Source: Platanthera guangdongensis (lineage: Eukaryota > Streptophyta > Magnoliopsida > Asparagales > Orchidaceae). Taken from it: a DNA stretch of 64,000 nt. The stretch's first letter is position 1, and each line of letters begins with the position of its first letter. The position numbers and the translations under genes were made by a program. Shown here in pieces: positions 33,070 through 44,090 of the stretch. Below the pieces are notes generated by a model that ran no database searches, was not told where the DNA came from, and saw only the letters and a list, made by a program, of their open reading frames with translations. The stretch is taken from assembly GCA_039583875.1 (NCBI GenBank), contig CM077151.1:111122609-111186608 (forward strand). Direction: 5' to 3'.

Positions 33070-33085
33070 AATTCCCCCATGCTAG
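33070..33085 (-). promoter_or_regulatory. Polypurine tract of G
   Basis: The minus strand reads CTAGCATGGGGGAATT just before the LTR TGATGACTAA, preceded by GCTTGGGGCAAGC, both usual for Athila/Tat elements. Confidence 0.75.
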
Positions 33086-35094
33086 AGTATTTGCTTGCCC
33101 CAAGCAAATAGAATTGAAAACTAGGGAAAAGTAAACAAAGAAGATTTAGGTTGCATAATTAAGAAAAACAAAACATGAAAAATTAAACTATCCTAATTCC
33201 TATGTTAACAACTAGTGGGGTGAGAAGTGCACAATAGAAAACTTGAAAGTGAAGACCTAAAAATATCATTAGAACATAAAGAAAATTTACACATTTCTAA
33301 ATCTTAAAACAAGGCATCCAAAATTAATGAAAATAAGAGAAACAAGAGTAGAAATTCTAAATAAATGGCGCATTAACGAACTACTAGGTTGCTAGAATAA
33401 CAATTAACCCTAAATCACCTCAAGATAACCTCCAAAGAAATCCATCAATGATGGTGGCCATAGGCTTGTCCGTTCACACTCTCTCCACTATGCGAATTTA
33501 CGTTCTAAAGATTAATAGGACTTCTATAGGCATTAAAACTTGGCTTAGGTAAATGATTAGGAAATGAAAACAAGGATAAACATGAGGGCTTAAACACTAA
33601 ACTAAGGTTGAGCTCAAAAATAAAAACATGAAGAGAAACGAGAAATGAAAAGTACATCTTTTTTCAATTCAAACTAACAAACAAAGGCCATGAACTTTTT
33701 TCTTTTCATAAATTGGCCACAAATAAACTTCATTTTTTTTCTTTTTTATTGATTTCACATTTTTTTGATAATAATAATTTTTTCTTCTTTAATAACTTTT
33801 TAAGGAAAGCTCCAAATATAAGCTTTAAACACTCCTTTTCATTTCAAAGATATAACCCTTCACAAAAAAAAATGATATTTAAGCTCAAAGTTTAGTGTGA
33901 AATAGGAATGACATTTTGGCTTTGGCGAAATGATGAAATGAAAGGTGGAGCTAAAAACAAAGAAACATGGAGAAAGACCCAAAAATTGTTTTGCAATGGT
34001 AAATTTGTTGGTGGGCAAGAAAAGCTCAAACTAGTCAAAGGGTGGCCTAAATCATTTCTAAAGTACGTAAAAACGACGCAAATGTTTCGAGAGTCGCTAG
34101 GGACAAGTTCTAGACACCAAGAAAGACTACCCCACAAATGAAAAAGAGATAACATTACCTAGCAACCATTCGTAAGCAACTAACCGAATAAAAAGACATG
34201 ACTACAAATTGCTAACTTATAACGTAAAAAACGGATGCCTATATTTAAGAAAAAGAAACTAGTAAAACTAAGCCATGTTAAACTGATAAATTTAGGAAAC
34301 TGTTTCAAAGAAATCTAAATAGAACTAAGGAACCGCACAGGCCTACACATCACTAGAAGAAACATAAAAAGAAAGATAGAAAATAATTTTAGATTTTGTT
34401 TTTCAAATAGATTTTAGCAAAGTTTTTTTTTTGGATTTTTGTTTTATAAATTTGTTTTCTCTTTTTTTTTGATTTTTGATAAGGCTAAAATAAAAGTAAT
34501 ACTAAAGAAACTTAACAAAACTATACTAATTTTTGATAAGGCTAAAATAAAAATAATACTAAAGAAACTTAACAAAACTATACTAATTTTTTAGATTTTG
34601 ATTTTAAGAAAGCAAAAGAGTTTTTTGGAGGTTTGAAAGAAAAAGGAAAAAGAGAAACTAACTAAACCCTCCCCCAAGATTAGATTTTTCATTGTCCTCA
34701 ATGAAATAAACAAAAAGAAAAACGAGAAGGAGACTGAGAGGGAGAGAAAATGGCAGAAAGTAAATGAAATAAAAAAAAATAGGACTTCCCCGGGTTTGTG
34801 GGATGAAGGCGGGTGTCGCTCCCCCATGCTTGCTTTTTAGTGCACTTGATCGTTAGCAGGTTGGACTTGATCCATCTTTATATCAGCAACGTTGGAGCGA
34901 CGGTCACGAACTTGCTTGGTCGGCCTCCGGAAGGAAGAACAAAATAAAAGTAGAAAAAATAGAGTCCGTGGGCCGGTGCCCAAGATTGTTCTTTATTACA
35001 ACAATTTAAAGTCCGAATAAAATTAAAAGTTTCATAACAATAAGGAATAATAATAAGTCCAAAAAATAAAAATGTTTCACAACAAGATAAACAT
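33086..35094 (-). other. Non-coding 3' interior of G
   Basis: AT-rich sequence of about 2 kb without a supported frame. Two points stand out. A 57 bp unit is repeated in tandem at about 34475-34585. A small hairpin CATTGAGGACAATG (minus strand, near 34690-34703) is followed by TTGGGGGAGG, resembling a second polypurine tract. Athila elements often carry an env-like frame here; I see none. Confidence 0.6.
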
Positions 35095-36492
35095 TCAAGA
35101 GTCCAAGACAAGATCCTCCATTGCAGGAGACATAGAATCATTAGAAAAATAAAGTTTAAGTATATGCCCATTCACTTTAAAATCACCCTTATCGGGGTGC
35201 GAAAGCAACACAGTTCCATAAGGATAAACTTCCTTGACCGTAAACGGTCCAGACCATCTAGATTTAATGTGTCCGAAGAAAATACGTAAGCGTGAATTAA
35301 AAAGAAGAACTTGATCGCCAGGTTTAAAAATTTTATGGTGGCCCAAGTTCGTATCGTGATCGACTTTCGTTTCAGGGTCGGGTGATTTATCATATGAATT
35401 TTTCAGATTTTTTTCTTTTTCAAAAATGAGATTTTCAAGATTCTTTTGTTTAAAAATAGTTTCATTTTCAAAATTTGGTTGCATGGACATAACCGTATCT
35501 TCAAAAACATTTGGAGAAAGTTCAGAAAAAGAAGACGAAAAATCATTTGGAGAAATATAGGAGTCTTCTTTTAAGTCATCAATAAAAAAACAAGAGTCAT
35601 CATTTTGCAAAGAATTTCTCATAGATTGATTAATATCAAAAGTAACCTCTTCATCTCCCACACGCAGAGAAAGTCTTCCGTCACTCACATTTATGATTGC
35701 TCGAGCGGTGGCTAGGAAGGGACGACCAAGGATAAGAGGGACCTCGACGTCCTCTTCAATATCGAGAATGACAAAATCCACCGGGAAGATGAATTTGTCG
35801 ACCTTTACTAGCACGTCCTCAACAATACCTAACAGATATTTGATCGACCTATCAGCTAACTGGATACTAATTCTTGTAGGGCTGAGAGTGCCCAATCCTA
35901 GCTTCTTGAATAATGACAAAGGCATCAAGTTGATGCTCGCACCTAGATCCGCTAGCGCATGTTTTATAAAAAGATCACCAAAAACGCAAGGAATTGAAAA
36001 ACTACCAGGATCGTTTATTTTTTTAGGTAGGTTAGAGTTTTTAACGACCGCCGAGCACTCTTCATTTAAGGTTACATGCGATAAATTTTCCAATTTCGTC
36101 TTGTTCATCAATAAATCCTTAAGATATTTTGCATACTTAGGCATTTGACTAATCGCTTCGTGAAATGACAAATTTATATGAATTTGTTTAAACATTTCAA
36201 GAAAGCGTGAATATTGATCATCTAATTTTTCCATCCTAAGCCTATCCGGATAAGGAGGTGGCGGAAATTCCTTTATAATTGCCGGAGCATCTTTTTGAAA
36301 ATCGTTAACTTCTTTTTCAAAAATAGACTTTTCTTTTTCAAAATTAGATTTGTATTTTTCTTTTTCAAAAATTTTATCATTTGATTCCGTAACGATAATA
36401 TTTTTAGCAGTAGGAGAGGCAATCACCTCTGGCTCTTCCCTTGTGGTGGGCTCTTTAATAACTTTACCACTCCAAAGGGAAATCGCATTCAC
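35095..36492 (-). CDS. Athila gag-protease fused in frame to integrase C-terminal domain
   Basis: A 465-residue open frame on the minus strand. Residues 1-10 (MNAISLWSGK) match the start of the Athila post-zinc-knuckle region. Glu/Lys-rich FEKEKS repeats follow (about 35-65). The pepsin-like protease has LADLGASINLMP and ends IILGRPFLAT-like at about 255. A short acidic linker comes next. From about residue 375 the frame is an integrase C-terminal domain (FKPGDQVLLFNSRLRIFFG, SRWSGPFTVKEVYPYG). RT, RNase H and the integrase core are missing with no loss of frame. Whether the protein is made is unknown; the shortened gene could be a non-autonomous product or simply a deletion that fell in frame. 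Confidence 0.7.
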   Translation of the reverse strand: MNAISLWSGKVIKEPTTREEPEVIASPTAKNIIVTESNDKIFEKEKYKSNFEKEKSIFEKEVNDFQKDAPAIIKEFPPPPYPDRLRMEKLDDQYSRFLEMFKQIHINLSFHEAISQMPKYAKYLKDLLMNKTKLENLSHVTLNEECSAVVKNSNLPKKINDPGSFSIPCVFGDLFIKHALADLGASINLMPLSLFKKLGLGTLSPTRISIQLADRSIKYLLGIVEDVLVKVDKFIFPVDFVILDIEEDVEVPLILGRPFLATARAIINVSDGRLSLRVGDEEVTFDINQSMRNSLQNDDSCFFIDDLKEDSYISPNDFSSSFSELSPNVFEDTVMSMQPNFENETIFKQKNLENLIFEKEKNLKNSYDKSPDPETKVDHDTNLGHHKIFKPGDQVLLFNSRLRIFFGHIKSRWSGPFTVKEVYPYGTVLLSHPDKGDFKVNGHILKLYFSNDSMSPAMEDLVLDS

Positions 36493-37471
36493 GTGCTCCC
36501 TTGGGTTAGGTTCAGTGTTTGAGGGAAGAGCCTCGGGTGGCCTCTCGGAGTTGACCTTGGCAAGTTGCCCGACCTGGTTCTATAAATTTTTCACGGAGAC
36601 AGATAGACTTCTAATGGTAGCATCATTCGAGCTTATATATTTAGAAAGTATTTCCTCCAAAGATGGAGTTTTTTTGAAAATTTTGGTTTGATATTGTGGT
36701 GGTGGTGGAGGGAAATCGTGTGGGGGTGTGCAGCATTAGCCGGGTTACTCCAAGAAAAATTAGGATGGTTACGCCATCCAGGATTATAAGAGTTCGAAGA
36801 AGAATTAAAACCAGGAGGTGCAGAAAAATTAGAAAAAGCAGAAAAATTATTGGCAGAATTATTTTGAGCAGGCCTGGGCATGTTCCCAGATAATCCACCT
36901 GCTCGGCAGCAGCAACATTCACATTTTCATATACCTTAGCGGCGGAGGAAGCAGTCATCTCTGAAATCTTTTTGTTCAGCATTTCCACATGCAACGCCAG
37001 TTGCGAAACCGAGTCCACTTCATAGATACCTGCAGGTTTAGATGGGTGAGTACTAGACGAATTCCACTGATAAGTGTTCATCGCCATGTCCTCGATAAGC
37101 TCAAGAGCGACTTCCGGAGTTTTGCGGTCCAAAGAACCAGCGGAAGCGGCATCTATCATTTGCTTAGTTTCTTGATTTAGCCCATTATAAAATGTCTGAA
37201 CCTGTAACCATACAGGCAGAGCATGATGAGGGCATCTTCTCAAAAGTTCTTTGAACCTCTCCCAAGTGTCATAGAGGGTCTCAGAAGCAATTTGAGAGTA
37301 CGAAGTTATATCATTTCTTAGTTTAGCAGTTTTGGCGGGGGGGGGGGGGGGGAAAATAATAAGAGAGAAAACTTTTCAGTTAAAATGTTCCAAGTAGTGA
37401 TTGATCCTCTTGGAAGAGAACTCAACCACTGTTTGGCTTTAGTTCTTAAGGAGAAGGGAAGAATCTTAGCC
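36493..37471 (-). pseudogene. Athila gag core of G (broken)
   Basis: The minus-strand frame reads AKILPFSL, KQWLSSLPRGSITTW, then (37243-36890) RRCPHHALPVWLQVQTFYNGL and MAMNTYQWNSS. A frameshift near 36880 moves it to GWRNHPNFSW, the conserved end of Athila Gag. A TGA follows near 36633, and 36633-36493 holds further stops. A run of 16 G (37337-37352, Pro codons on this strand) has replaced a shorter proline stretch. The 5' part is cut by a foldback element at 37475. Confidence 0.8.
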
Positions 37472-37474
37472 TTA

Positions 37475-38036
37475 TGATGAGTCCACATTTTACACTGATT
37501 TTTGGACTCATCTGGGCTAGTTTTATTGTCTTAGCACTACACTTGAGAGCCATTATTGCTTATTTGTGCTTATGTACCTTTTTCACGATTAAGTGCAATG
37601 TATGCCCGCTTCTGTGTGCTTTCTATGTTTCCATTTTGTTGTTATTCTTTAGCCCTATCTCGGGGATGTGGTGTGCACGTTCTGGTGGCCTTTTTGCCCC
37701 TTGTTGGAACAGGGTCGTGCGGATTTGGATCCATGATCTGCGCACGATCAGGGATTTCACAACCATCCCGGATCTGCGCACACGACCCTTGTCTAGAAAA
37801 GGGCCAGGGAAAGGCACGACCAGACTTACTGCACGACCACATCCTGCGAGTTCGTGCTCAAACTTTTTCAAAAACTGGGTAATCGCACGACACACATAGT
37901 GCGCAATACATTACCACTTGCTCGTGAACGTTTCATGCACAAATATGCACTAATGGCTCTCAAGTGTCGTGCTAAGGCAATAAAAACTAGGCCCAGGATG
38001 AGTGCAAAAAAATCACTGTAAAATGTGGACTCATCA
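37475..38036. mobile_element. 562 bp foldback/MITE-like element with TTA target duplication
   Basis: The ends TGATGAGTCCACATTTTACA and its inverted copy are imperfect terminal inverted repeats of about 130 bp, flanked by TTA on both sides (37472-37474 and 38037-38039). The insertion interrupts the Athila gag codons between S-L-K and A-K-I-L in the palindromic site AGCCTTAAGGCT. TTA duplications are typical of PIF/Harbinger MITEs, but the tip is not one I recognise as Tourist. The centre carries smaller inverted repeats (GATCTGCGCAC and GTCGTGC words). No coding capacity. Confidence 0.75.
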
Positions 38037-38044
38037 TTAAGGCT

Positions 38045-38544
38045 NNNNNNNNNNNNNNNNNNNNNNNNNNNNNNNNNNNNNNNNNNNNNNNNNNNNNNNN
38101 NNNNNNNNNNNNNNNNNNNNNNNNNNNNNNNNNNNNNNNNNNNNNNNNNNNNNNNNNNNNNNNNNNNNNNNNNNNNNNNNNNNNNNNNNNNNNNNNNNNN
38201 NNNNNNNNNNNNNNNNNNNNNNNNNNNNNNNNNNNNNNNNNNNNNNNNNNNNNNNNNNNNNNNNNNNNNNNNNNNNNNNNNNNNNNNNNNNNNNNNNNNN
38301 NNNNNNNNNNNNNNNNNNNNNNNNNNNNNNNNNNNNNNNNNNNNNNNNNNNNNNNNNNNNNNNNNNNNNNNNNNNNNNNNNNNNNNNNNNNNNNNNNNNN
38401 NNNNNNNNNNNNNNNNNNNNNNNNNNNNNNNNNNNNNNNNNNNNNNNNNNNNNNNNNNNNNNNNNNNNNNNNNNNNNNNNNNNNNNNNNNNNNNNNNNNN
38501 NNNNNNNNNNNNNNNNNNNNNNNNNNNNNNNNNNNNNNNNNNNN
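38045..38544. other. Assembly gap of 500 N
   Basis: Exactly 500 N, a standard placeholder length, so the true distance is unknown. It starts six bases after the TTA copy of the foldback element. The 5' part of G and whatever joins it to D2 are missing. Confidence 0.98.
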
Positions 38545-38797
38545 AATCCGTGCTTTCGTGGCGGTTACAACTCGGTTGATCTTGGTCTATAGGCGAGCAA
38601 TGATTGAGACTCGGAGGTCCTGGCCTAACGCAATAAAGAAGATATTGGTCAAATTCCGGTCATGACAAGCGTGTAGGACTCTCTTCTCGGATTTCCCTTG
38701 CTTTTCGATTTTGTACAATTCAAAAGTTATGCTCGACCATTTCCCTTTCGTAGGACAATTTCCTTATGCAATTTCTCGGGTAAGAGGTGGTAAGAGT

Positions 38798-41095
38798 TGT
38801 AACGCCCCCGAAACTCAAAGGAGCAGAGGGGAATAATTTGGGCCAGTTTGAGTTCTGGCTGCAGGCACACGGCCTGGGACACGGGGTGTCCCAGGGCGTG
38901 TCAAGCCTGTGTCGACACTAAGGCGTGAAGTCGACACTTTGGTCTCGACATTGTGTCGAGACTGGGCACACGGCTGCGACACGGGCGTGTCGCAGGGCGT
39001 GTCGACCCGTGTCGACACTTAGCCGTGAAGTCGACATAGTGCTTCGACGTTGTGTCGAGACACGACACGGCCTGCGACACGGGCGTGTCGCAGGGCGTGT
39101 CAACCCGTGTCGACACTCGTCCCGCGAAGTCGACACTTTGGTGTCGACAGTGTGTCGAGACATGGCACACAGCCTGCGACACGGGGCGTGTCGCAGGGCG
39201 TGTCGACCGTGTCGACACTTAGCCGCGAAGTGCCGAGACCTTGTACACGGCCTGGAGCCCAGGCGTGTCAAGGTGACACGGGCAAGGACACGAGCGTGTC
39301 CTAGAACCCGTGCAGTGCTCGGGTTGAAAACGGGAGAAAATCTTGGGGTACAAGGCCAGCTACACGGCCGTGTCAGGTGGAACACGGGGTGTCAGCTCGA
39401 ACACGGGCGTGTTCGATACCCGTGTGAGGTTCCAGGTGATTCGTTTTTGACGGCGAATGAGGCACACGGCCCTGGACACGGGCGTGTGTGCCAGGCCGTG
39501 TTCGGTCCAGATTGGGCATTTCAGTCCCGAATCGAAGCCGTTCATTTCTTTGACTGAAGATCCAACGGCTGGGGGTTGTTCCTGAAGGGATATACCAGGG
39601 TTTTGACTTAGAAAACCCTCACTTTTTCCACTTGTTCTCTCTCCAAACCCTTGGAGAAAGAAGATCTAAGGCAAGAAGAAGAGGAGCTAGATCCGCCATT
39701 GGAGGAGCTTCGGAGCTCCGAATCGCAAGCCGAACTCCGGACCACGGAGGAAACGCAAGTGCGGTGATTTCCATCCGATTACTTTTTGATGGCGCCAAAG
39801 AGGACCGCAAGGGTAACGATCCTCATCTTGAGCTTGAATCGCTCCTTTTCTTAGCATAGGAAGCCCCCTCTCGCGAGTTTGCGGAGAGTTGGTGGCATTC
39901 CTTCGGGTAGATATGTAAAGTCCCGTTGTTTAGAGTCCGTATGCGAGAACGGACGTAGGCATTTTGTGTGAAGCCTACCCGGACATGTTAGTCCGGATCG
40001 GTGATGTTGCATTGCATAAGGCCGGAGAAGACTCCGTGCTATTGGGTGTTTTTCGGGTTTTCTACGCGGTAGATTGCAGCAGGGAGCCTTGGGGACTAAC
40101 CCAAAGGTGCACCCGGAAACTGGGCGGACACGAGGTCTTGCCAACTTGGTGGCCTGAGAGCCAACTTGAACATAACGGGGTTATGTGATTGTGTTAGAAT
40201 GGGACTCGGTGAAAGTTTGACCACACATATGGCTTAAATTGCCGTTGCGATGTGAGCACGGGTTAGATGGAGCCGTACCCGCCTTTATGTCGTTCGGGTA
40301 GAGAGACCTAAAGTTACATGGCACTCGCCGTTGGGCATAAATGGGGGTCTTAGGTGGTCGATGGCTTAAATTGACGTGACCAATACCATGAAGACGATTT
40401 GCTCATAGGAATGGCCGTCTAAGTGGCGGTGGTGAGTCTGGATGAAGTTAATGGCTTTAATTGACGTGACATCGACCGGTTCACCGAGAATGTGCCCTGA
40501 GTGCACGGGGGTGTGGCCGTGCGAGCCAACGCTGTGATGTTATGGCTATGGTTATAATTGCTCGCTTATGCTAATGAAATGCAGGAAAGGAGCATCGCCG
40601 CCCCGAGTTGGGGGCGGGATAGTTATAATTTGGTCAGCATTGCTGACCGTTGCCTTGTTTGCCACCGTGCGGTGGTTTGTTTGCTTGCAGGTGCAGCTGG
40701 ACCAAGCGGTCAATAGCGGGCTAAAGCCCTTTTTGCGAAGCTGGCCTCGAAGGCCCAAGTGGAAATGTTTTATGTTTTATTCATGTATGGCCGGCCTGCG
40801 AGCCGAGGTTTGTAAATCATGTAAAAGACAAGTGAAACATTTTGTAAGCCTTAAGGCCGACTTTTGAGTATTTTGTAATAACATTCCTATTATCATGTTA
40901 GTGGACATTCATGCTTGTTGCTGGGTTCTTGTTTTGCAACTTATATAAACTGCTTCCGCTAGAATGCTCTGTGTAGGACGTTGAGATTGGTTGGATGGTT
41001 TCCATAAGTAACCACCCGGTCTGTCTGTGGTATATGGCGTCGGGCCCCGGCCGGACCTACTGCTATATGCTATGCGACGGATAGGGGGTGTTACA
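38798..41095 (+). repeat. D-family LTR (3' LTR of D2, 2298 bp)
   Basis: It runs from TGTAACGCCCCC to GGGTGTTACA, the inverse orientation of D1 and D3. It is about 330 bp longer than they are because of a 100 bp tandem repeat near its start. The rest (39230-41095) matches the other two LTRs, including the CCTACCCGGACATGT block near 39975. Confidence 0.85.
38909..39220. repeat. About 100 bp tandem repeat in D2 LTR
   Basis: GTGTCGACAC starts at 38909, 39009, 39107 and 39209, so the unit is 98-102 bp in three full copies. Each unit also holds the palindromes GACACGGGCGTGTC and GTGTCGAGAC. Half-sites continue to about 39500 without clear period. Confidence 0.85.
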
Positions 41096-41539
41096 AGGAC
41101 CACGGGTGATCTCCTGTGGCACCATCTAGTCTTTCTTGGTCATCTTAGAGTATAGACCTCTTTTTTATCAATTGCCTCTTTCAAGGGTTAACAGGTTAAA
41201 TCTGACCTATCAAAAGGATTTGCAACAGTCATTTTGCTTACTCTCATCTTATATTCATTGCTTGCATGAATCTCTATCAGATGATGACTTACAAGCTTTT
41301 TGTTACTCCTATCAAATGCTAATGGAACCAATCACTGATCAAAGAATCTGGTTCTCCTTGATTGACAAGACATGATATTGAAGTCTAATTAAGATGATTT
41401 CTTTATATTGATCTGGAATTCATATTAAAAATATCTCTAATCTAGCGAGAAGGTCACTATAATGGTTTGGTCTTCATTCAGTTACCAGCAGAGTTCGTCG
41501 GACATTTCCTCTGCTATATGATCACTTCTATATTATCTC
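41096..41539. other. Unassigned interval
   Basis: AT-rich. One plus-strand frame (41136-41375) reads SLSDDDLQAFCYSYQMLMEPITDQRIW, which looks protein-like but matches no family I can name; it may be a fragment of a transposon gene. Nothing else seen. Confidence 0.4.
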
Positions 41540-42245
41540 ATCAACAGTTAGCATTCGCAAGTTCCGCTCAAGTACTTGCAGCTTAGTTCATTATATTATG
41601 TTTGCTGCTCACTCTTTTTCTTGCAGTGATTAGCAGGCATTTGCAAGTCTCACCCAGGTACTTGCAGTTTAGTCTCACCCAGGTACTTGCAGTTTAGTCT
41701 TTACATCGTATCTGCTTCTAACTCCTTTCTTGCCGAGATCAGCAGATACTTGCAAGTTCCTTTCAGGAACTTGCAACCTACTTTCATACATCATATCTGC
41801 TTCTAACCCTTTTCTTGCAGAGATCAGCAGATACTTGCAAGTTTGTTTCAAGTACTTGCAACCTACTTTCATACATCATATCTGCTTCTAACTCTTTCCT
41901 TGTAGAGATCAGTAGATACTTGCAAGTTCCTTTTAGGTACTTGCAACCTACTTTCATACATTATATCTACTTCTAACTCTTTTCTCGCAGAGATCAGCGA
42001 ATACTTGCAAGTCCCTTTCAGGTACTTGCAACCTACTTTCATACATCATATCTGCATCTAACTCTTTTCTTGCAGAGATTAGCAAATACTTGCAAGTCCC
42101 TTTCAGGTACTTGCAACTTATTTTTCTTTCACGCATACTGCTTACTCTTCCTTTTGTAGAGGATAGCAGGTGCTTGCAAGCCTCCATCAGGTACTTGCCA
42201 GTTATTATTCTTTTATGCCTTCCTCTCATCTCAATTTTGCAGTGC
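41540..42245 (+). repeat. 85 bp tandem array 1
   Basis: The word GAGATCAGCAGATACTTGCA recurs at 41735, 41820, 41905, 41990, 42075 and 42159, a period of 85 (84 for the last). An earlier copy at about 41626 is 109 away because a 24 bp sub-unit (TCTCACCCAGGTACTTGCAG) is doubled. Each unit holds three CTTGCA words. Seven to eight units in all, with a few substitutions each. The open frame on the minus strand is a by-product of the period. Confidence 0.88.
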
Positions 42246-43776
42246 TCAGGGGAAGACACTCACTCACGTTTTCTTCATTTTGCAAAGGCAAACTTAGGTA
42301 CACACAAGATGCACCCTCCTTATTTGCCTACATTAACATTTCCTTTGCAGGTAAAGGACAGGCAATAGCAAACTTCTATGGAGAGACATCAGGTTCTATC
42401 TCTCCTTACTCCCTACTTTTTCTTTGGGGTGGATCACGAAATTCGTGGGTCTCCTACTTTTTTGAAGTTCCCTTCGGAACTTAAAAATGCGGGGATTATG
42501 TTAACCCAGAAATCGGCGATCCTTCCCAAGGTGGCCAGCTTGTTAGTCGCGGCCTGCTTTAGGTTCCCCCTGGAGGCCACAACAAATCCAAGAATGGGTG
42601 GACAGACTTCTCTGTCCTCTCTAGACGCACAGCTAGGGCGGTCTTGTCGGTCTGACCGCCTAGGTCGAGCCTCAGCCGCATACTCTGCAGGGGCTGCAGA
42701 CTGCTTGCTCAATCCGCCCCTACAGGCCGCGCAGTTTGCTCAGCTAACCGCGCCGTATTTCTCTTCACTCTGACAGGATTACCCAACCAACTGTGGCGGA
42801 CTGATATCGCCGTCCGTACAGACTGCAGATGCACTTTGCTCCAGTAGTGGTGACCTGCCTCCAGGCCGCCCACCATCATTAGGGGCGACAACTCTAGCTC
42901 ACCACGTATCAAGAATGGTGACCTGCCTCCATGCCGCCAGTCAGGAATGGCGACATGCCTCCAGGCTGCCAGTCAGCAATAGCCACCTGCTCTACCTCGC
43001 CAGCATGCACGACCTGCCTTTGCAGTCTGCCAGGTCACCGAGCCCTCAGGAGCAGCAAGCCTTTCTCTCCAACAGGCGGCGGACTTCAGCAAAATGGGCG
43101 ACCTGGTTCTTCAGTCCGCCAGGTCACCCAGTGTACCAGCACAGCTAGCAGCTCGTGGACTTCGTCCCAGTCCACACAATGAACGTTTCCTTGCTACAAA
43201 ACTAATCTCGTCTGATGCGGGCTAGGCGGACTCATCCTTCAGTCCAATCCTTCAGTCCGCAAGCATTGAGGAACCCCAGCTCCAACTTCTCAGTAGCAGG
43301 CAACCTCGTCTACATTCAACACCTGAGGCGGACTCAGCCTATCCGCTACGGACTCGGCGGATTCGCTATGCAGCCCGGCATTCAACATCAGCATCCCAAC
43401 ACATGTTTCTTTCCAACAGCGGGCAGATACCTTCTCAGCCCGCATTCCTTGGCGTGGGCTCGCTCGGCACAACAGAGGCGGACTATTCCCTGTCCGCCAA
43501 GTAGCAGAACCAGTTCTAGAAAGCGCCAAGACCGTGCGACCTGGCGCGGAGTCGATGGACTCCTCATCGTACTCGCACTGCTTACCGACTCACCGGGGGT
43601 AACTTTACTGAAAGCCGTTACATCTTCGGGCCTACAAATGGACCCCCATACCTCTCATTGGTGACATGATCACATCGCCTCAGGCTCGAGGACAGCCAAC
43701 GGCAAGCTCAAGGCATCAACCCTGCGGACTCCCTTTTTTAGTCCACACGACCTCTTTAGCTAACCGCGCGGCTTGT
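42246..43776. repeat. LTR-like fragment H, left part
   Basis: GC-rich from about 42600, with many GGCGGACT/AGTCCGCC words and the end AACCGCGCGGCTTGT, which recalls the GTCCGCGCGGCTTGT of the C LTR. I take it as a diverged relative of that Copia LTR. It is cut at 43776 by element E and may continue at 56228-56760 (CTCAGTCCGCGCAAC). The flanks of E (CTTGT and ATTAC) do not match, so continuity is inferred. No gene seen. Confidence 0.4.
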
Positions 43777-43962
43777 TGATGAATTGTAAATATACGTACT
43801 TTTGTGTATATTAATTTAGTCATTTTCATTTATTTTCGTCATTTTTACCTGTTTTTGTTTAATAAATTGCTTCTTTTATTGTAAATATTTTGCTAACTTA
43901 ATTTATTTTATTTTTCAGAAAAATTCCAAAATTTGCAAAAAAATGTCAAGTCACGTCCGTGT
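43777..43962 (+). repeat. 5' LTR of E, first segment
   Basis: Matches 53301-53486 of the 3' LTR nearly base for base (TGATGAATTGTAAATATACG and on), then stops at the F1 LTR start TGTAACGTCC. Confidence 0.85.
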
Positions 43963-44090
43963 TGTAACGTCCCGAATCGCACTAGGCCCCTCGTGCGTGT
44001 TTTGGAGTCAGGAGAGCTGACTAGGGTTCATGGGGAGTGCTGACAACAGGGCAGCACATGTGAAAAGGAGGAGAAATTAGACAAACATGA

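Larger units (their letters stand above)
31279..38044 (-). mobile_element. Athila-type Gypsy element G (internally deleted, cut by assembly gap)
   Basis: On the minus strand the order is gag (interrupted by a foldback element), a gag-protease frame fused to the integrase C-terminus, about 2 kb of AT-rich non-coding sequence, a polypurine tract and the 3' LTR (33069-31279). The protease segment (ALADLGASINLMPLS ... VPLILGRPFLAT) is characteristic of Athila. The 5' LTR and the start of gag fall in or beyond the N gap. Confidence 0.85.
38545..41095 (+). mobile_element. D-family Gypsy element D2: interior end and 3' LTR
   Basis: After the gap, 250 bp of interior end with TTTCGTAGGACAATTTCCTT and GGTAAGAGGTGGTAAGAG, an eroded form of the Tekay-like GAGGACGAAAT motif and purine tract. 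The LTR 38798-41095 follows. No coding motif was recognised in 38545-38797. Flanks AGAGT and AGGAC do not match, as expected if only one LTR and part of the interior remain. Confidence 0.7.

Noticed and set aside
37475..38036. Pair of inverted solo LTRs
   Set aside because: Ends are TG...CA-like, but the target duplication is three bases (TTA) and the total is 562 bp with 130 bp arms, which fits a foldback element better.
38025..38579. Open reading frame of 184 residues across the gap
   Set aside because: It consists almost wholly of N translated as X.
41136..41375. Possible host exon (SLSDDDLQAFCYSYQMLMEP)
   Set aside because: Short, single, no splice partner or family recognised, and placed in transposon debris. 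Left as unassigned.
41540..42259. Minus-strand repeat protein (LQVPERDLQVFADL repeats)
   Set aside because: The period is 85 bases, not a multiple of three, so the frame changes between units; it is a DNA tandem repeat, not a coding one.
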